Shown here in pieces: positions 42,245 through 51,955 of a DNA stretch of 64,000 nucleotides. This DNA is from Rhodococcus oxybenzonivorans (GTDB lineage: Bacteria > Actinomycetota > Actinomycetes > Mycobacteriales > Mycobacteriaceae), in the NCBI RefSeq assembly GCF_003130705.1, contig NZ_CP021354.1, forward strand, positions 5,518,001-5,582,000. The letters run 5' to 3'. The position numbers and the translations under genes were made by a program. Within the stretch, counting starts at the first letter, position 1; every line of letters begins with the position of its first letter. A model generated the notes under the pieces. That model made no database searches. It was not told where the DNA came from and saw only the letters and a program-made list of their open reading frames with translations.

Positions 42245-44074
42245 ATGAGTATCAACAAGGCGCGCCGCGGGCCATGGAACGAACGTGGACGATTCCGGAC
42301 ATCAGCGCCATCGCGAGAGAACCAAGAGATGAGCAATCTCCGACCCGAGATCGAAGCGTCGTGGCGACGGTGTGAAGTTATCGGCGTCTCGTCCGGCGAT
42401 GACGACCTTCCCTACACGCCGGACGTGGATCGCGACAGCCGGTTGAGAAGAGCCGCCGATCCCGTGATCGACAACCTCGTCCTCCACCTGCTGGACGCCC
42501 CCGCGACCATCCTGCTGGCCGATTCCGCCGCGCAGATCGTCGACCGCAGGGCTGGCAACGCTGGGTTGCGAGCGCGTCTGGACCGCGCCTACGTGGCACC
42601 CGGATTCCGGTATGCCGAGGAAGACACCGGCACCAACGGGATCGGCACCGCGTTGGAGGAGCGACGACCGTTCCAGGTCAGCGGTGGCGAGCACTACCGT
42701 GAGGCGCTGCAGAGCCTGGCGTGCGTCGGTGTTCCGATCATCCATCCGATCACCCGCACCGTGGAGGGGATACTCGACATCACCTCCAACCTGTCGGATT
42801 CCAACGCGCTGATGGGCGCCCTGGCGAAATCAGCCGTTCGCGAAATTCAGTCGCGCCTCTATGCCGAGTCCTCCGATCGCGAGCAACGGCTTCTCCAGTC
42901 CTTCCTGCAGGCCTCTCGTCGCGGCTCCTCCGCAGTGGTGTCCTTGAACCAGGATGTCATCATGACCACTCCGATGGCCGCGCAGATCATCGACACGTCC
43001 GACCAGGCGCTCCTCTGGGATTGGGCATGCCGAATGCTCGCCGGCCGCGACGAATTCATCGGGGAAGTCAGGCTCGCCGATAACGTCACAGTATCCGCGA
43101 CTGCCCGTAGAGTCGGAGACTCCCGATCACCGGCGGGCATCGTCATCGAGATGCGGCAGCATCTCCGCGATACGAAGAAGTCGTCCGCCCGTCAATTGGC
43201 GTCAGCCTCCGCCGCCGCCGAAAAGCGCGCGGAGACTGTCAGGATTCCCGGCCGCAGTTTGTCGACGAAACGACTGCAGACCGAACTCGAGCGGCTCGCC
43301 TCGATCGACGCACCTGTCCTCGTCACCGGAGAACCCGGCGTCGGCAAGTTCTTCGCCGCTAGCGCCCTCCACCGGATGCAGGATGCCGACGGCCGTTTCA
43401 CCGTGTTCGACGCTGCTACCGCCTCTGTCGATCCCGACGCGTGGATTGCCGGACTGGTCAATTGGAACAAGGTCGACGGCGCCCTTATCATCCGGCATCT
43501 CGATCTCCTGCCGGAAAAACTGGTCCCCAACGTCTGCGCGGTCCTCAGTGAGGCAGCCGACCATCGCGCTCAGATCATTGCCACCGCCGGCGAAGCGATC
43601 CGTCAAGGTCCCGCCGGACGACTGTGCGATCACTTCATGCGCCGCATCGAGATCGATCCACTGCGACTTCGGTCCGAAGATATCGCCGACATCAGTGTCG
43701 CCCTACTACGTAAGCACTCCCCCGACCGCAACGGCCTGCGACTGCAACCCGCTGCTCTGCAACTGCTGATCGCGCGGGACTGGCCGGGGAATGTCCGAGA
43801 ACTCGAATCGGTTCTGGCGTCCTCGCTCCTGCGGTCGATGGGCTCCGACATCGGGGTGCAGCATCTGCCCGACGGATACCGCGACGGTGATCTACGCCGC
43901 CGAAATGCCTCGACGTCGCTCGAATTGGCGGAGCGTGACGCGTTGCTCAAAGCACTCGTCGAGACCGACGGCAACAAACTACTGGCTGCGCAACGCCTGG
44001 GGGTAGCTCGCTCCACCCTTTACCGCAAAATGCGCGCACTGGGTATCGACGGGAGCCGGTTCCTTCCGCAGTAG
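42245..44074 (+). CDS. AcoR/MimR-like Fis-type activator with degenerate AAA+ domain
   Basis: 609-residue cytosolic transcription regulator. The N-terminal half resembles the GAF-containing sensor of acetoin and alcohol-type activators (EIEASWRRCE; DTGTNGIGTALEERRPFQV; GVPIIHP). The middle AAA+ domain keeps Walker A (GEPGVGK, about residue 361) but has no GAFTGA loop, and its Walker B lacks the Asp-Glu pair (ALIIRHLDLL). The C-terminus is an intact Fis helix-turn-helix (LLAAQRLGVARSTLYRKMRALG). Actinobacteria generally lack sigma-54, and such GAFTGA-less activators there work with other sigma factors. I chose the ATG at 42245; the frame opens earlier at 41429 as a shadow of the membrane gene. 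A likely controller of nearby catabolic genes (inference). Confidence 0.82.
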   Translation: MSINKARRGPWNERGRFRTSAPSRENQEMSNLRPEIEASWRRCEVIGVSSGDDDLPYTPDVDRDSRLRRAADPVIDNLVLHLLDAPATILLADSAAQIVDRRAGNAGLRARLDRAYVAPGFRYAEEDTGTNGIGTALEERRPFQVSGGEHYREALQSLACVGVPIIHPITRTVEGILDITSNLSDSNALMGALAKSAVREIQSRLYAESSDREQRLLQSFLQASRRGSSAVVSLNQDVIMTTPMAAQIIDTSDQALLWDWACRMLAGRDEFIGEVRLADNVTVSATARRVGDSRSPAGIVIEMRQHLRDTKKSSARQLASASAAAEKRAETVRIPGRSLSTKRLQTELERLASIDAPVLVTGEPGVGKFFAASALHRMQDADGRFTVFDAATASVDPDAWIAGLVNWNKVDGALIIRHLDLLPEKLVPNVCAVLSEAADHRAQIIATAGEAIRQGPAGRLCDHFMRRIEIDPLRLRSEDIADISVALLRKHSPDRNGLRLQPAALQLLIARDWPGNVRELESVLASSLLRSMGSDIGVQHLPDGYRDGDLRRRNASTSLELAERDALLKALVETDGNKLLAAQRLGVARSTLYRKMRALGIDGSRFLPQ

Positions 44075-44114
44075 CGCCACTCGATGACGGAACCGTGCCG
44101 ATCGAGACAGAACG

Positions 44115-45017
44115 TCAGTCACCGGCTCGCGCCCAGGCCTCGAGCATGCGCCTCGCAATCGAGGCTGCACCGGGCAACAACATGTGCACCTCCGTCGAAC
44201 TCGTCCAATCCCCGGCAGCCAGAGCCTCCCGTACCTCCGCGCGGGTACACCAGACAGCTTCGCCGATCTCGCCATCACTGAAGACGAGCTCGTCTCGGGG
44301 GTCGGCCGTCGCATGGAATCCGAGCATGAGGGATCGCGGGAAGGGCCAGGGCTGACTTCCGACGTAGACCACATCGGAGACCGTGAGACCGACCTCCTCC
44401 GCAACTTCCCGTGCCACACAGCTTTCCAGAGACTCGCCCGCCTCGACGAAGCCCGCGAGCGTCGAGAAATTCCGTGCCGGCCAGTTCGCCTGACGCGCCA
44501 GCAGGACTCGGTCTGCCCCGTCGTGCACGAGACAAATGATCGCGGGATCGGTACGCGGGTACTCCTCCCGACCGCACGCCGTGCACACGCGCATCCAACC
44601 ACCCGAGGTGATCGTTGCCGGCGCCCCATCCTTGACGCAGAAGGGGGCGTCGTCCTGCCACGTCAGCAAGGCCATCGCTGTGACATACCGGTCGGTGTCG
44701 GCAGCGTCGAGGATTGCTCCGTGTGAGCGCAGGTCACCGAGCTCGACCACGGTTCCTGTCGTGGAATTGTCAGCGAGGGACTCGTCCCGCACCGCCCACT
44801 CGTGAACCGAGCCGCAGACGCCGAGCAGGACGGCGTGAACGGGAGGCTCGGCGTAGAAGTCGGTGGCCGGTTCCAGCATCAGTTGTCCGTCCACAAGCCG
44901 GACCTGACCACGCCCGTTCACACGAAGTATTCGCGCATCCGGCCACGCCTCCACCCACGCGGTCGCGTCGTCACGCACCGGGAAGGGACGGCTCACCGTC
45001 GCAACGTGATTCAACAT
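44115..45017 (-). CDS. nudC: NAD+ diphosphatase (NudC-type Nudix hydrolase)
   Basis: 300-residue Nudix enzyme that splits NAD(H) into NMN(H) and AMP and in some bacteria decaps NAD-capped RNA. The Nudix box is complete (GFVEAGESLESCVAREVAEEVG split over about residues 190-211), followed by the NudC-specific SQPWPFPRS. The zinc ribbon before it has CTACG but the first pair reads FCVKDG, so one of the usual four cysteines is missing. The start ATG at 45017 has GGGAG upstream. It converges on the regulator gene with about 40 bases between stops. Confidence 0.88.
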   Translation of the reverse strand: MLNHVATVSRPFPVRDDATAWVEAWPDARILRVNGRGQVRLVDGQLMLEPATDFYAEPPVHAVLLGVCGSVHEWAVRDESLADNSTTGTVVELGDLRSHGAILDAADTDRYVTAMALLTWQDDAPFCVKDGAPATITSGGWMRVCTACGREEYPRTDPAIICLVHDGADRVLLARQANWPARNFSTLAGFVEAGESLESCVAREVAEEVGLTVSDVVYVGSQPWPFPRSLMLGFHATADPRDELVFSDGEIGEAVWCTRAEVREALAAGDWTSSTEVHMLLPGAASIARRMLEAWARAGD

Positions 45018-45085
45018 GGTGAATTCTCCCTGACTTCATAATTCGAACGTGGCATTCCCGTACCGGGATTGCGTTCCCGGTCAGA

Positions 45086-45829
45086 TCAGTACAGAGATTG
45101 CTCCCACAACGCCACCGTCTCCGGAGCGTTCTCCACCATGGGGTAGTGCCCGGCTTTGCCCCGCACGGTCCTCAGGTTCCCGTGCGGCAAGGCCACCAAT
45201 GTGTCCCCTAGGTACTCGGCCGTGACAAAGGGGTCGCTTTCACCCACGATCAGGGTGGTAGGCCCTTCGTAGGTGCCTATCCGGTCGAGGAAGTCGGGGC
45301 TGGTCCAGTTCTTCAGGTAGGACTCCCACGTCGCCTGGTCCATCGTCGAGCGGTTGCGGTCGACGAGGTTCTTCAAATCTGTCTCGTCGATGTGTGGTGC
45401 CAGTGCGCCCCGGATGGCTGCACCCGGGTCTGCCCAGGCCGCGGCGAAAGATTCGTAGGTCGCCTGGTCGAGAGGGGTACCCGCCGGGGAGACGGGCGTC
45501 AGTGCGACGACCGAGGTCACGCGTTCAGGTGCGAGGGTCGCCACCCGAAGAGCTGTGGTGCCGCCCATCGAATGTCCGAGTACGGAAAAGGTCGACCATC
45601 CGAGCTGGTCGGCGGCGCCGAGGGCGACCGCGGCCATCCCGTCGATTCCGTCGGCCGGCGCCTCGGGACGGTTCACCCCGTATCCCGGAAAGTCGACGTA
45701 CGCGTAGGTGAAGCGGGACTGATCCGTCAGGGCGCGTGCTTTGAGCCACACGCTGCTGTCCAGCGCCCAGCCGTGCAACACCAAGACCCGATGGTCACCG
45801 TTTCCTTCGATCGCTGCAATCGCGTTCAC
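45086..45829 (-). CDS. Alpha/beta hydrolase
   Basis: 247-residue alpha/beta-hydrolase-fold enzyme. The oxyanion region is VLVLHGWALDSS, the nucleophile elbow GHSMGG (about residue 80), the acid probably in VGESDPFV and the catalytic His in GKAGHYPMVE. The frame runs to 46057, but the GTG at 45829 is preferred because AGGGAGG lies eight bases upstream and the fold begins there. Divergent from the esterase gene at 46051. Reaction unknown; ester or lactone hydrolysis would fit the surrounding catabolic genes. Confidence 0.8.
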   Translation of the reverse strand: MNAIAAIEGNGDHRVLVLHGWALDSSVWLKARALTDQSRFTYAYVDFPGYGVNRPEAPADGIDGMAAVALGAADQLGWSTFSVLGHSMGGTTALRVATLAPERVTSVVALTPVSPAGTPLDQATYESFAAAWADPGAAIRGALAPHIDETDLKNLVDRNRSTMDQATWESYLKNWTSPDFLDRIGTYEGPTTLIVGESDPFVTAEYLGDTLVALPHGNLRTVRGKAGHYPMVENAPETVALWEQSLY

Positions 45830-46050
45830 TGCCGTACCTCCCTGTCGGCGACGCTGAAACTCCAGCCGTCGGTTGATCACTCCGAACGAACCTAGAACCG
45901 CAGTAGGGCGTCGGCGTGTCCGATTGTGAAACACACCCACGCGGCGGATGCATGTGCCATTTTCGGACACTTTCGGCGCCGGACGCACCCATAGTGTGGC
46001 GCCACCTGCCTGCTGAACAGACTTGCCCATGACACGAAGGAGAACACACC

Positions 46051-46983
46051 ATGGCACTCGATCTTGCGGTCAAGAATTTGATAGACACTCTGAACGAGCA
46101 GGGACTGAAGTCGTTCGAGCAGATGAGCATTGCTGAAGTCCGTGAGGTCGTCGAGTCCTTCAGCGGCCTCCAGGCACCGAAGGCAGACGTCGCGCGTGTT
46201 GTCGATACGGTCTACCCCGGACCCGGCGGCGATCAGGCAATTCGCCTCTACATCCCGGAGTCCGACACTCCGCTGCCGGTCGTGCTGTACATCCACGGTG
46301 GTGGCTGGGTCGCCGGCAGCCTCGACGTCACCGAGCAGCCATGCCGCGCGCTGGCCTCCGACGCGCAAGTCATCGTCGCCGCACCGAGTTACCGGAAGGC
46401 ACCCGAGCACAAGTTCCCTGCCGCACCCGACGATGCATTCGCCGCACTGAACTGGGTGATCGAGCACGCAGCCGACTTCGGTGGCGACAGCATGCGGGTA
46501 GCCGTCATGGGCGACAGCGCCGGAGGCAACCTCGCCGCGGTCACAGCCCTCCGAGCGCGCGATAACGGCGGCCCGGCATTGCGCGCTCAGGTATTGATCT
46601 ACCCGGTCATCGACGGCACGGCACGATTCCCGTCGCGCGAGGAGAACGCCGAGGGGTACCTGATCACCACGGCAGCGATCGACTGGTTCTGGGAGCAGTA
46701 CCTGGCCACGCCGGAAGACGCTGAGAATCCGTACGCCTCCCCGGCCAAGGCCGCGGATCTGTCTGAACTTCCCACGACCTTGCTGTTGCTCAACGAATAC
46801 GAGGTCACTCGGGACGAGGGCGTGGACTACGGCCGGCGGCTGGCCGACCATGGCGTCCCCGTGCAGGTCGAACTGTATGAAGGCCTTGTCCATGCCGTGT
46901 ACTGGATGACCGGTGCCATTCCGCGCAGCGCTGAACTGCACAGCGCCGTCGTCGAATTCCTCGGCAAGCAGTTCGCCGACTGA
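46051..46983 (+). CDS. Alpha/beta hydrolase, hormone-sensitive lipase family esterase
   Basis: 310-residue carboxylesterase of the HSL (acetyl esterase) group. The family oxyanion motif HGGGW (in YIHGGGWVAGS, about residue 92) and nucleophile GDSAGG (about residue 162) are present, with acid and His near the C-terminus (GLVHAVYW). GAAGGAG precedes the ATG at 46051. It probably hydrolyses short-chain esters in the cytosol. An AT-rich promoter-like stretch follows, before the CoA-transferase gene. Confidence 0.88.
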   Translation: MALDLAVKNLIDTLNEQGLKSFEQMSIAEVREVVESFSGLQAPKADVARVVDTVYPGPGGDQAIRLYIPESDTPLPVVLYIHGGGWVAGSLDVTEQPCRALASDAQVIVAAPSYRKAPEHKFPAAPDDAFAALNWVIEHAADFGGDSMRVAVMGDSAGGNLAAVTALRARDNGGPALRAQVLIYPVIDGTARFPSREENAEGYLITTAAIDWFWEQYLATPEDAENPYASPAKAADLSELPTTLLLLNEYEVTRDEGVDYGRRLADHGVPVQVELYEGLVHAVYWMTGAIPRSAELHSAVVEFLGKQFAD

Positions 46984-47149
46984 AACACTGCCCGAGCGAG
47001 TACGCAATTGCCCCTAGAGGTTCTATCCCTCCGAGTGGTCACTACCCAACACAATGTTACGTATATCTGCAATAGACTCCTTTATTGCGGAAAATTACCC
47101 CGACTGTCATAGTCATAAAAATGCTTCCTGTGCAGCGAAAGAGGTTCCA

Positions 47150-48373
47150 GTGGAACTCACACCCGGCGCTCTCCATGGTCTGCGCGTCATCGATCTGACG
47201 ACCGTGATCATGGGCCCCTTCGCCACCGCAACCCTCGCCGACATGGGCGCAGACGTCATCAAGGTCGAGAGCCTCGACGGTGACATGAGCCGAGATATAG
47301 GTTCCCGCCGCCATGACGGGATGAGCGCTCTGACACTCAACCTCCAGCGCAACAAGCGCAGCATCGCGATCGACCTTGCCTCCGAGGAGGGCCGCGAGAT
47401 CCTCGACGATCTAGTGCGCAATGCGGATGTGCTGGTGACGAATCTACGGCCACGCTCCCGGCAGAAGTTGGGCATCACCTATGAGCGGCTCTCGGAGAAC
47501 AATCCGGGACTGATCCTCTGCACCGCACAGGCATACGGATCCGAAACCGTCTTTCGGGACTACCCCGCCTACGACGACATCGTGCAAGCAGCGTCAGGCG
47601 CCGCGAAACTCACGGAACTCATCGACGGTGAACCACGTTATGCCCCATACGTCATCGCCGACAAAGTCGTCGGTCTCTACATCGTCATCGCCGTCCTCGC
47701 CGCCGCGATGGAGAAGAACCATACCGGCCTCGGCCAGGAGGTCGACGTACCGATGGTCGACGCGATGATCGGTTTCAATCTCGTCGAACACTTCGGTGGC
47801 CACACCTTCGCCCCGGCCGAAGGGAACTTCGGATGGGCACGCGTGCTGACACCGGAACGAGTCCCACACCAAACAGCCGACGGCTGGATTTGCATCATGC
47901 CGTACTCGGCGAAGAACTGGAACGACTTCTTCACCGTCGCCGGCTGCGGCGACCTGGTGAACAACCCCCGCTACGCCTCGGTGAACGACCGCCACACCCA
48001 CATGGGCGAACTTCTCTCAGCGATCCGAGAGGCCGTCCCGAGCCGAACCACCCAGGAATGGCTGACCATGTGTGAGGCACACGGAATTCCCGCGTCCGAC
48101 CTACTCGATCTCGCCCATGCGCACGAAAACCCCTACGTTCTGGACCAGGAACTGATCACTAAGCGCGAACATCCCACCGAAGGCGAGTATTACGCCACCC
48201 GCACTCCGTTCGCGATGTCACGCACACCGATCTCGTTCAGCCGGCACGCTCCCCTGCTCGGCGAGGATACCTTCACCATCCTCGAAGAACTCGGTTACTC
48301 CGCCGATCGCGTCCATGCGCTGGCCGACACATCGGTAGTGAGGGCGACGTCGCCTCAGGGGACCTCCTCCTGA
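47150..48373 (+). CDS. CaiB/BaiF family CoA-transferase
   Basis: 407-residue family III CoA-transferase, moving CoA between carboxylic acids. It opens with the family signature LHGLRVIDLTTVIMGPFATATL and continues through ADVIKVE, LNLQRNKRSIAIDL and the catalytic Asp region AYDDIVQAASG (about residue 145). The frame extends to 47054, but the GTG at 47150 is chosen because it stands just before the conserved start and has AAGAGG upstream. The 165 bases before it are AT-rich and likely hold its promoter. A CoA acceptor acid from the neighbouring oxidative pathway is plausible. Confidence 0.87.
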   Translation: MELTPGALHGLRVIDLTTVIMGPFATATLADMGADVIKVESLDGDMSRDIGSRRHDGMSALTLNLQRNKRSIAIDLASEEGREILDDLVRNADVLVTNLRPRSRQKLGITYERLSENNPGLILCTAQAYGSETVFRDYPAYDDIVQAASGAAKLTELIDGEPRYAPYVIADKVVGLYIVIAVLAAAMEKNHTGLGQEVDVPMVDAMIGFNLVEHFGGHTFAPAEGNFGWARVLTPERVPHQTADGWICIMPYSAKNWNDFFTVAGCGDLVNNPRYASVNDRHTHMGELLSAIREAVPSRTTQEWLTMCEAHGIPASDLLDLAHAHENPYVLDQELITKREHPTEGEYYATRTPFAMSRTPISFSRHAPLLGEDTFTILEELGYSADRVHALADTSVVRATSPQGTSS

Positions 48374-48833
48374 ACGGGGATCGTCGACGGGCACACGCGT
48401 GATGCGCTGCGTTACCGACATCGATCCCGACTCGAGTGGTCGGACTCGCTGATCCGACAGCTTTTTCTACGAGGCGCCCCCACCTGAGCGCCGCAAGTGT
48501 GTACCGTCCTCCATCACCTCTTCGCTCTCTTCGTTACCCACACCACTGAAGAAGTGCAATTCGCATGCCCATTCGGCCAGGTTTCAAGCCGAGTGACATC
48601 CTCGAACTCCTGATTGCCGTCGCACGGTCGTGCGCCGGCCACGTGGCAAGGTCGTCGTCCGCAATGGACACCAGGTACACGGTGCGATCGACACCACCCG
48701 CGAGGACAGGCTGCAGGAATTCACCAATTCCGTCCTGGCGTGGTGCTCGGAATTCGGATCCGCCCAAGACTTGTAAAAGAACTCCGTGGAAGCGTCAATT
48801 CACTTCCACGGAGTTCTTCGTTTCTCGGGCACG
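48374..48833 (+). other. Gene-poor stretch with a residual 3' gene end
   Basis: No intact gene seen. One plus-strand frame gives about 45 plausible residues ending at the TAA 48774-48776 (for example REDRLQEFTNSVLAWCSEFG), directly followed by a strong terminator. This looks like the surviving 3' end of a deleted gene; its family is not recognised. Confidence 0.4.
48777..48818 (+). terminator. Strong rho-independent terminator
   Basis: A perfect 16-bp stem (48777-48792 with 48803-48818), 10-base loop, followed by a T-rich stretch. It directly follows the TAA of the residual gene end and is the most classical terminator in the window. Confidence 0.8.
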
Positions 48834-49101
48834 TCACTCGTCAGTGGAGGCGGCAGTTCGCTTCTCCCTGAGGGTGTTGCCTGCCTCCGTGTGATCCCCG
48901 GCCAGGAGCGCGGGCTTCGTCGAGCAGCCGCGTGCCACCGTCACCCGGGATGATTCCCAGCTTCACGAAGGTCTCTGCAAGGAGCGCCCTTTCACCGGCA
49001 ACGCGGAGGTCGCACGTGGGGGCGAGGCCGCATCCGGCACCGATGGCAGGGCCGTTTGTCTCGACGAACCCGTCGCCTCGGAAGAGGACTGGACGATCCA
49101 T
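48834..49101 (-). pseudogene. Decayed enoyl-CoA hydratase (crotonase) gene
   Basis: Minus-strand remnant with a real gene start (ATG at 49101, AAGGGAAA upstream) reading MDRPVLFRG, then a jump into GPAIGAGCGLAPTCDLRVA and FVKLGIIPGDGGTRLL of a crotonase. Another frame supplies the C-terminus (DHTEAGNTLREKR) up to a TGA at 48834-48836. At least two internal deletions and a frameshift; total length is about a third of a normal crotonase. Non-functional. Confidence 0.75.
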
Positions 49102-49270
49102 GAGTGTATTTCCCTTATCTTTACTGCGATCGATCCTTCGACTGGTGCCCGACCGGTGCGAACTCGGCGGCGGCCTAAACCGGTGTAGACCGGTCTAGGC
49201 CGCCGCCGCGAACACCTTCACCCCTTGCCGCCGAGAACCTTCGCCTTCATACGCGCTGCGGATTTGAGGT

Positions 49271-50176
49271 TCAGGCGAGGCCCAACTTGGGACGCAGCCA
49301 CTGGGCGATCCGGCTCAGCGCTTGATCCGCCTCGGGTGCCCGACCCGCATTGAAGTGGAATACATGCTGTTGCTCATCGACCACGTCCAACACCACCTCG
49401 CCACTCACCTTCTCGATCAGTTCGGCCAACCGACGTGAGTCGTCCAGAAGCGTCTCATAGCCACCGACCGATACGTACACCGGAGGGAAGTCGGTGTAAT
49501 CGCTGAGCAGTGGGTTCGCCCGCGGGTCCGTTGCATCTGCGGGTTCGGAGAGGAACATTCCCCGCATCGTTTCCAGAACCGCCCTCTTGGCCAAAACGTC
49601 GACCGCGTCGTTCGATTCGACCGTCATCCCTTTGATCTCCATATCGAGCCATGGTGAAAGCGCGACGACGGCAGCAGGAGTGGGAAGGTCCAGACGCGCG
49701 AGCTCGAACGTTGTCGAGATCGCGAGATTGGCGCCCGCCGAGTCGCCGACGGTCGCCGTGTACTCCGCCTTGTAACCCTGCGTGCGGAGCCACTTGTGGA
49801 CGGCCATGCAATCTTCGAGTTGGGCTGGGTGCTTGTGCTCCGGCGCGAGCCGGAAGTCCACGATCAGGGCGCAAACACCCGCCAATTTAGCCAGGTGTGC
49901 TGCAAGCTTGCGGTGTGAGAAGCGTGAACCCGTCGCGAAGCCGCCACCGTGGGTAAAGACGATTACGCGGTCTTCGGCGGCCCCCAGAGGCTTGGCCCAC
50001 ATTGCCGGCACACCGTTGGCTGTCACTTCCTCATAGGTGACGTCGGTAGGCTCGATGGTCGGAAGATGCCACTCTTCGAACATATCTCGCTGACTGGCGA
50101 GGTCCATTCCTTCGGACCGGGTAAGCCACGACGCGTACAGGTCGTTGAGGAACAGGGATTCTTTGCTCACGGACAT
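49271..50176 (-). CDS. Alpha/beta hydrolase, HSL family esterase
   Basis: 301-residue carboxylesterase with HGGGFATGS (about residue 77), nucleophile GDSAGANLA (about residue 145), LAPEHKHPAQ and the C-terminal acid/His region (VGGYETLLDD, EQQHVFHF). It starts 45 bases after the BVMO stop and reads with it, so it is very likely the esterase that cleaves the ester or lactone made by the monooxygenase. Last gene of the ALDH-BVMO-esterase unit. Confidence 0.88.
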   Translation of the reverse strand: MSVSKESLFLNDLYASWLTRSEGMDLASQRDMFEEWHLPTIEPTDVTYEEVTANGVPAMWAKPLGAAEDRVIVFTHGGGFATGSRFSHRKLAAHLAKLAGVCALIVDFRLAPEHKHPAQLEDCMAVHKWLRTQGYKAEYTATVGDSAGANLAISTTFELARLDLPTPAAVVALSPWLDMEIKGMTVESNDAVDVLAKRAVLETMRGMFLSEPADATDPRANPLLSDYTDFPPVYVSVGGYETLLDDSRRLAELIEKVSGEVVLDVVDEQQHVFHFNAGRAPEADQALSRIAQWLRPKLGLA

Positions 50177-50221
50177 GTGTTGCTCACTTTCATCACTACT
50201 CGAGGGAGGGAGATTGACTGT

Positions 50222-51838
50222 TCAGGAAAGCGCGAAGCCCTTGTATCCCGCACACACGGTCTCGTCCCACTTGGCCAGGTAGAGGGGAAGACCACCGGGG
50301 TAGTTCAGCAACTGCCGCGGCTTACCCGGGACGTTGGCACCCATGTACCAGGAGTCGGCTCTGTCGTAGAGCGCCTCGGCCGTCAGCTCGGCGACGTGAT
50401 CGGACCAGGCAGCATCCGCATCCGCCTCGGATTCGATACGGCTCAATCCGTTGTCTCGCATGTAGTCGATGGTGTTGATGACGAGGTCACCTTGGATCTC
50501 GGCGCAGCTGGGCCCGTTGCAGAAGCCCGACGGGCTGAGTGGTCCGTAGAGGAACAGCAGGTTGGGGAATCCTGCCGTCGCGACCCCAAGGTTTGCCCGC
50601 ACGCCGTTCGACCACTTGTCCCGGAGCAACGTACCGTCGGTGCCGCGAATGTCGATCGCGGTCAGGCCACCGGTGACGGCGTCGAAGCCGGTTGCGTAAA
50701 CGATGATGTCGAACTCGTGCTCTTCCGAAGCGGTCTTCAGCCCGGTGGGCGTGATCGTCTCGATCGGGTCCTCGTGCAGATCGACGAGACGCACGTTGTC
50801 CTGGTTGAAGATGTCGTAGTAGGTCTGCTCGAGCGAGGGGCGCTTCACGCCGAAGGGGTACGCCTTCTTCATCGGCGCCAGCTTCTCGGCGATCACCGGG
50901 TCCTTGATCCGGGCACGCGTCCGGTCACGCCAGAACTCGTAGGCCGTGTCGTTTGCAGCATCGTCGACGAAGACGTCCTGGTACGTTCCGAGCCAGAACT
51001 CGAAACCGTGCTCCCACAGTCGCTCATAGGTGGCGGTTCGCTCTTCGTCGCTCACCTCGAAGGCTGACTTGGGAATGAAGTCGAAGTCGAAGCCGGAGAA
51101 TGACGCCGGACGACGACTGAATCTGTCCGCCAGATCGGACTTGATCGTCGCGTTGTCCTGGTCGGTGAGCTGGCGCTGTCGCATCGGGAGCGCCTGAACG
51201 GGAGTGCGCTGGAAGACGGTCAGCTGTGCGGCTTCCTTCGACGCCTCCTGAGCGACCTGCACGCCGCTGGCGCCGGTACCGATGATGGCGACTCGCTTTC
51301 CTGCGAAATCGATTCCGCCTTCGGGCCACAGTCCGGTGTGGTGGTTGATCCCTGCGAAGCTGTCCATTCCCGGGAGCTTCGGGAAGATCGGCTTTGCCGC
51401 AAATCCGGTGCACAAAACGAAATACTTGCAGACGAAAAGGTTTCCGTTCTTCGCGGTCACGGTCCAGGTGTTCGCCGTCTCGTCGAACTCGGCGGAAGCG
51501 ACCCGCGTGTTGTAGTAGATGTCCTTGCTCAGATCGAGCTTCCCGTCGACGTACTTGAAGTAGCGGCGCAGTTCGTCACCTCCGGGGTAAAGCTCGGAGA
51601 ACCCGAAGTCATCCCATAGGTCGGGGCGCGTGAACTGGTAGATGGGACCTTCGCTGTCTACTCGGGCACCCGGGTAGCGGTTCCAGTGCCAGATTCCGCC
51701 CAGGTCCTCACCCGCCTCGACGACCTTCACCGAGTACCCTCGACTCCGTAGATTCTCGAGCTGGTACAACCCGGCGAATCCTGCTCCTACGACGAGAACG
51801 TCAAGTACTTCGGTCACGGCTGGTGCGGTAGTGCTCAT
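50222..51838 (-). CDS. Flavin-containing Baeyer-Villiger monooxygenase
   Basis: 538-residue class B flavoprotein using NADPH and O2 to insert oxygen beside a ketone. FAD site VVGAGFAGLYQLENL at residues 15-29; NADPH site IIGTGASGVQVAQE (about 185); between them the type I BVMO fingerprint FAGINHHTGLWP, fitting FxGxxxHxxxW[PD]. Length is typical for cyclohexanone or phenylacetone-type enzymes. A downstream ester hydrolase and an upstream aldehyde dehydrogenase on the same strand complete a ketone-degradation set. The true ketone cannot be read from sequence. Confidence 0.9.
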   Translation of the reverse strand: MSTTAPAVTEVLDVLVVGAGFAGLYQLENLRSRGYSVKVVEAGEDLGGIWHWNRYPGARVDSEGPIYQFTRPDLWDDFGFSELYPGGDELRRYFKYVDGKLDLSKDIYYNTRVASAEFDETANTWTVTAKNGNLFVCKYFVLCTGFAAKPIFPKLPGMDSFAGINHHTGLWPEGGIDFAGKRVAIIGTGASGVQVAQEASKEAAQLTVFQRTPVQALPMRQRQLTDQDNATIKSDLADRFSRRPASFSGFDFDFIPKSAFEVSDEERTATYERLWEHGFEFWLGTYQDVFVDDAANDTAYEFWRDRTRARIKDPVIAEKLAPMKKAYPFGVKRPSLEQTYYDIFNQDNVRLVDLHEDPIETITPTGLKTASEEHEFDIIVYATGFDAVTGGLTAIDIRGTDGTLLRDKWSNGVRANLGVATAGFPNLLFLYGPLSPSGFCNGPSCAEIQGDLVINTIDYMRDNGLSRIESEADADAAWSDHVAELTAEALYDRADSWYMGANVPGKPRQLLNYPGGLPLYLAKWDETVCAGYKGFALS

Positions 51839-51955
51839 TGTTGTCTCCTCTTGTTACCGAGTGTTGATTGGGGTTTGATGCTGGGGTTTGTCGGTTGCGC
51901 TCTGTGTCGCAGTCTGTGTTGAGCTGACTTATGGGAATCCCGTCCGGCGTGGCTT

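Noticed and set aside
48565..48894. 109-codon plus-strand frame through the terminator region
   Set aside because: It crosses a perfect 16-bp terminator hairpin and the 3' end of an opposite-strand remnant, so it is unlikely to be translated.
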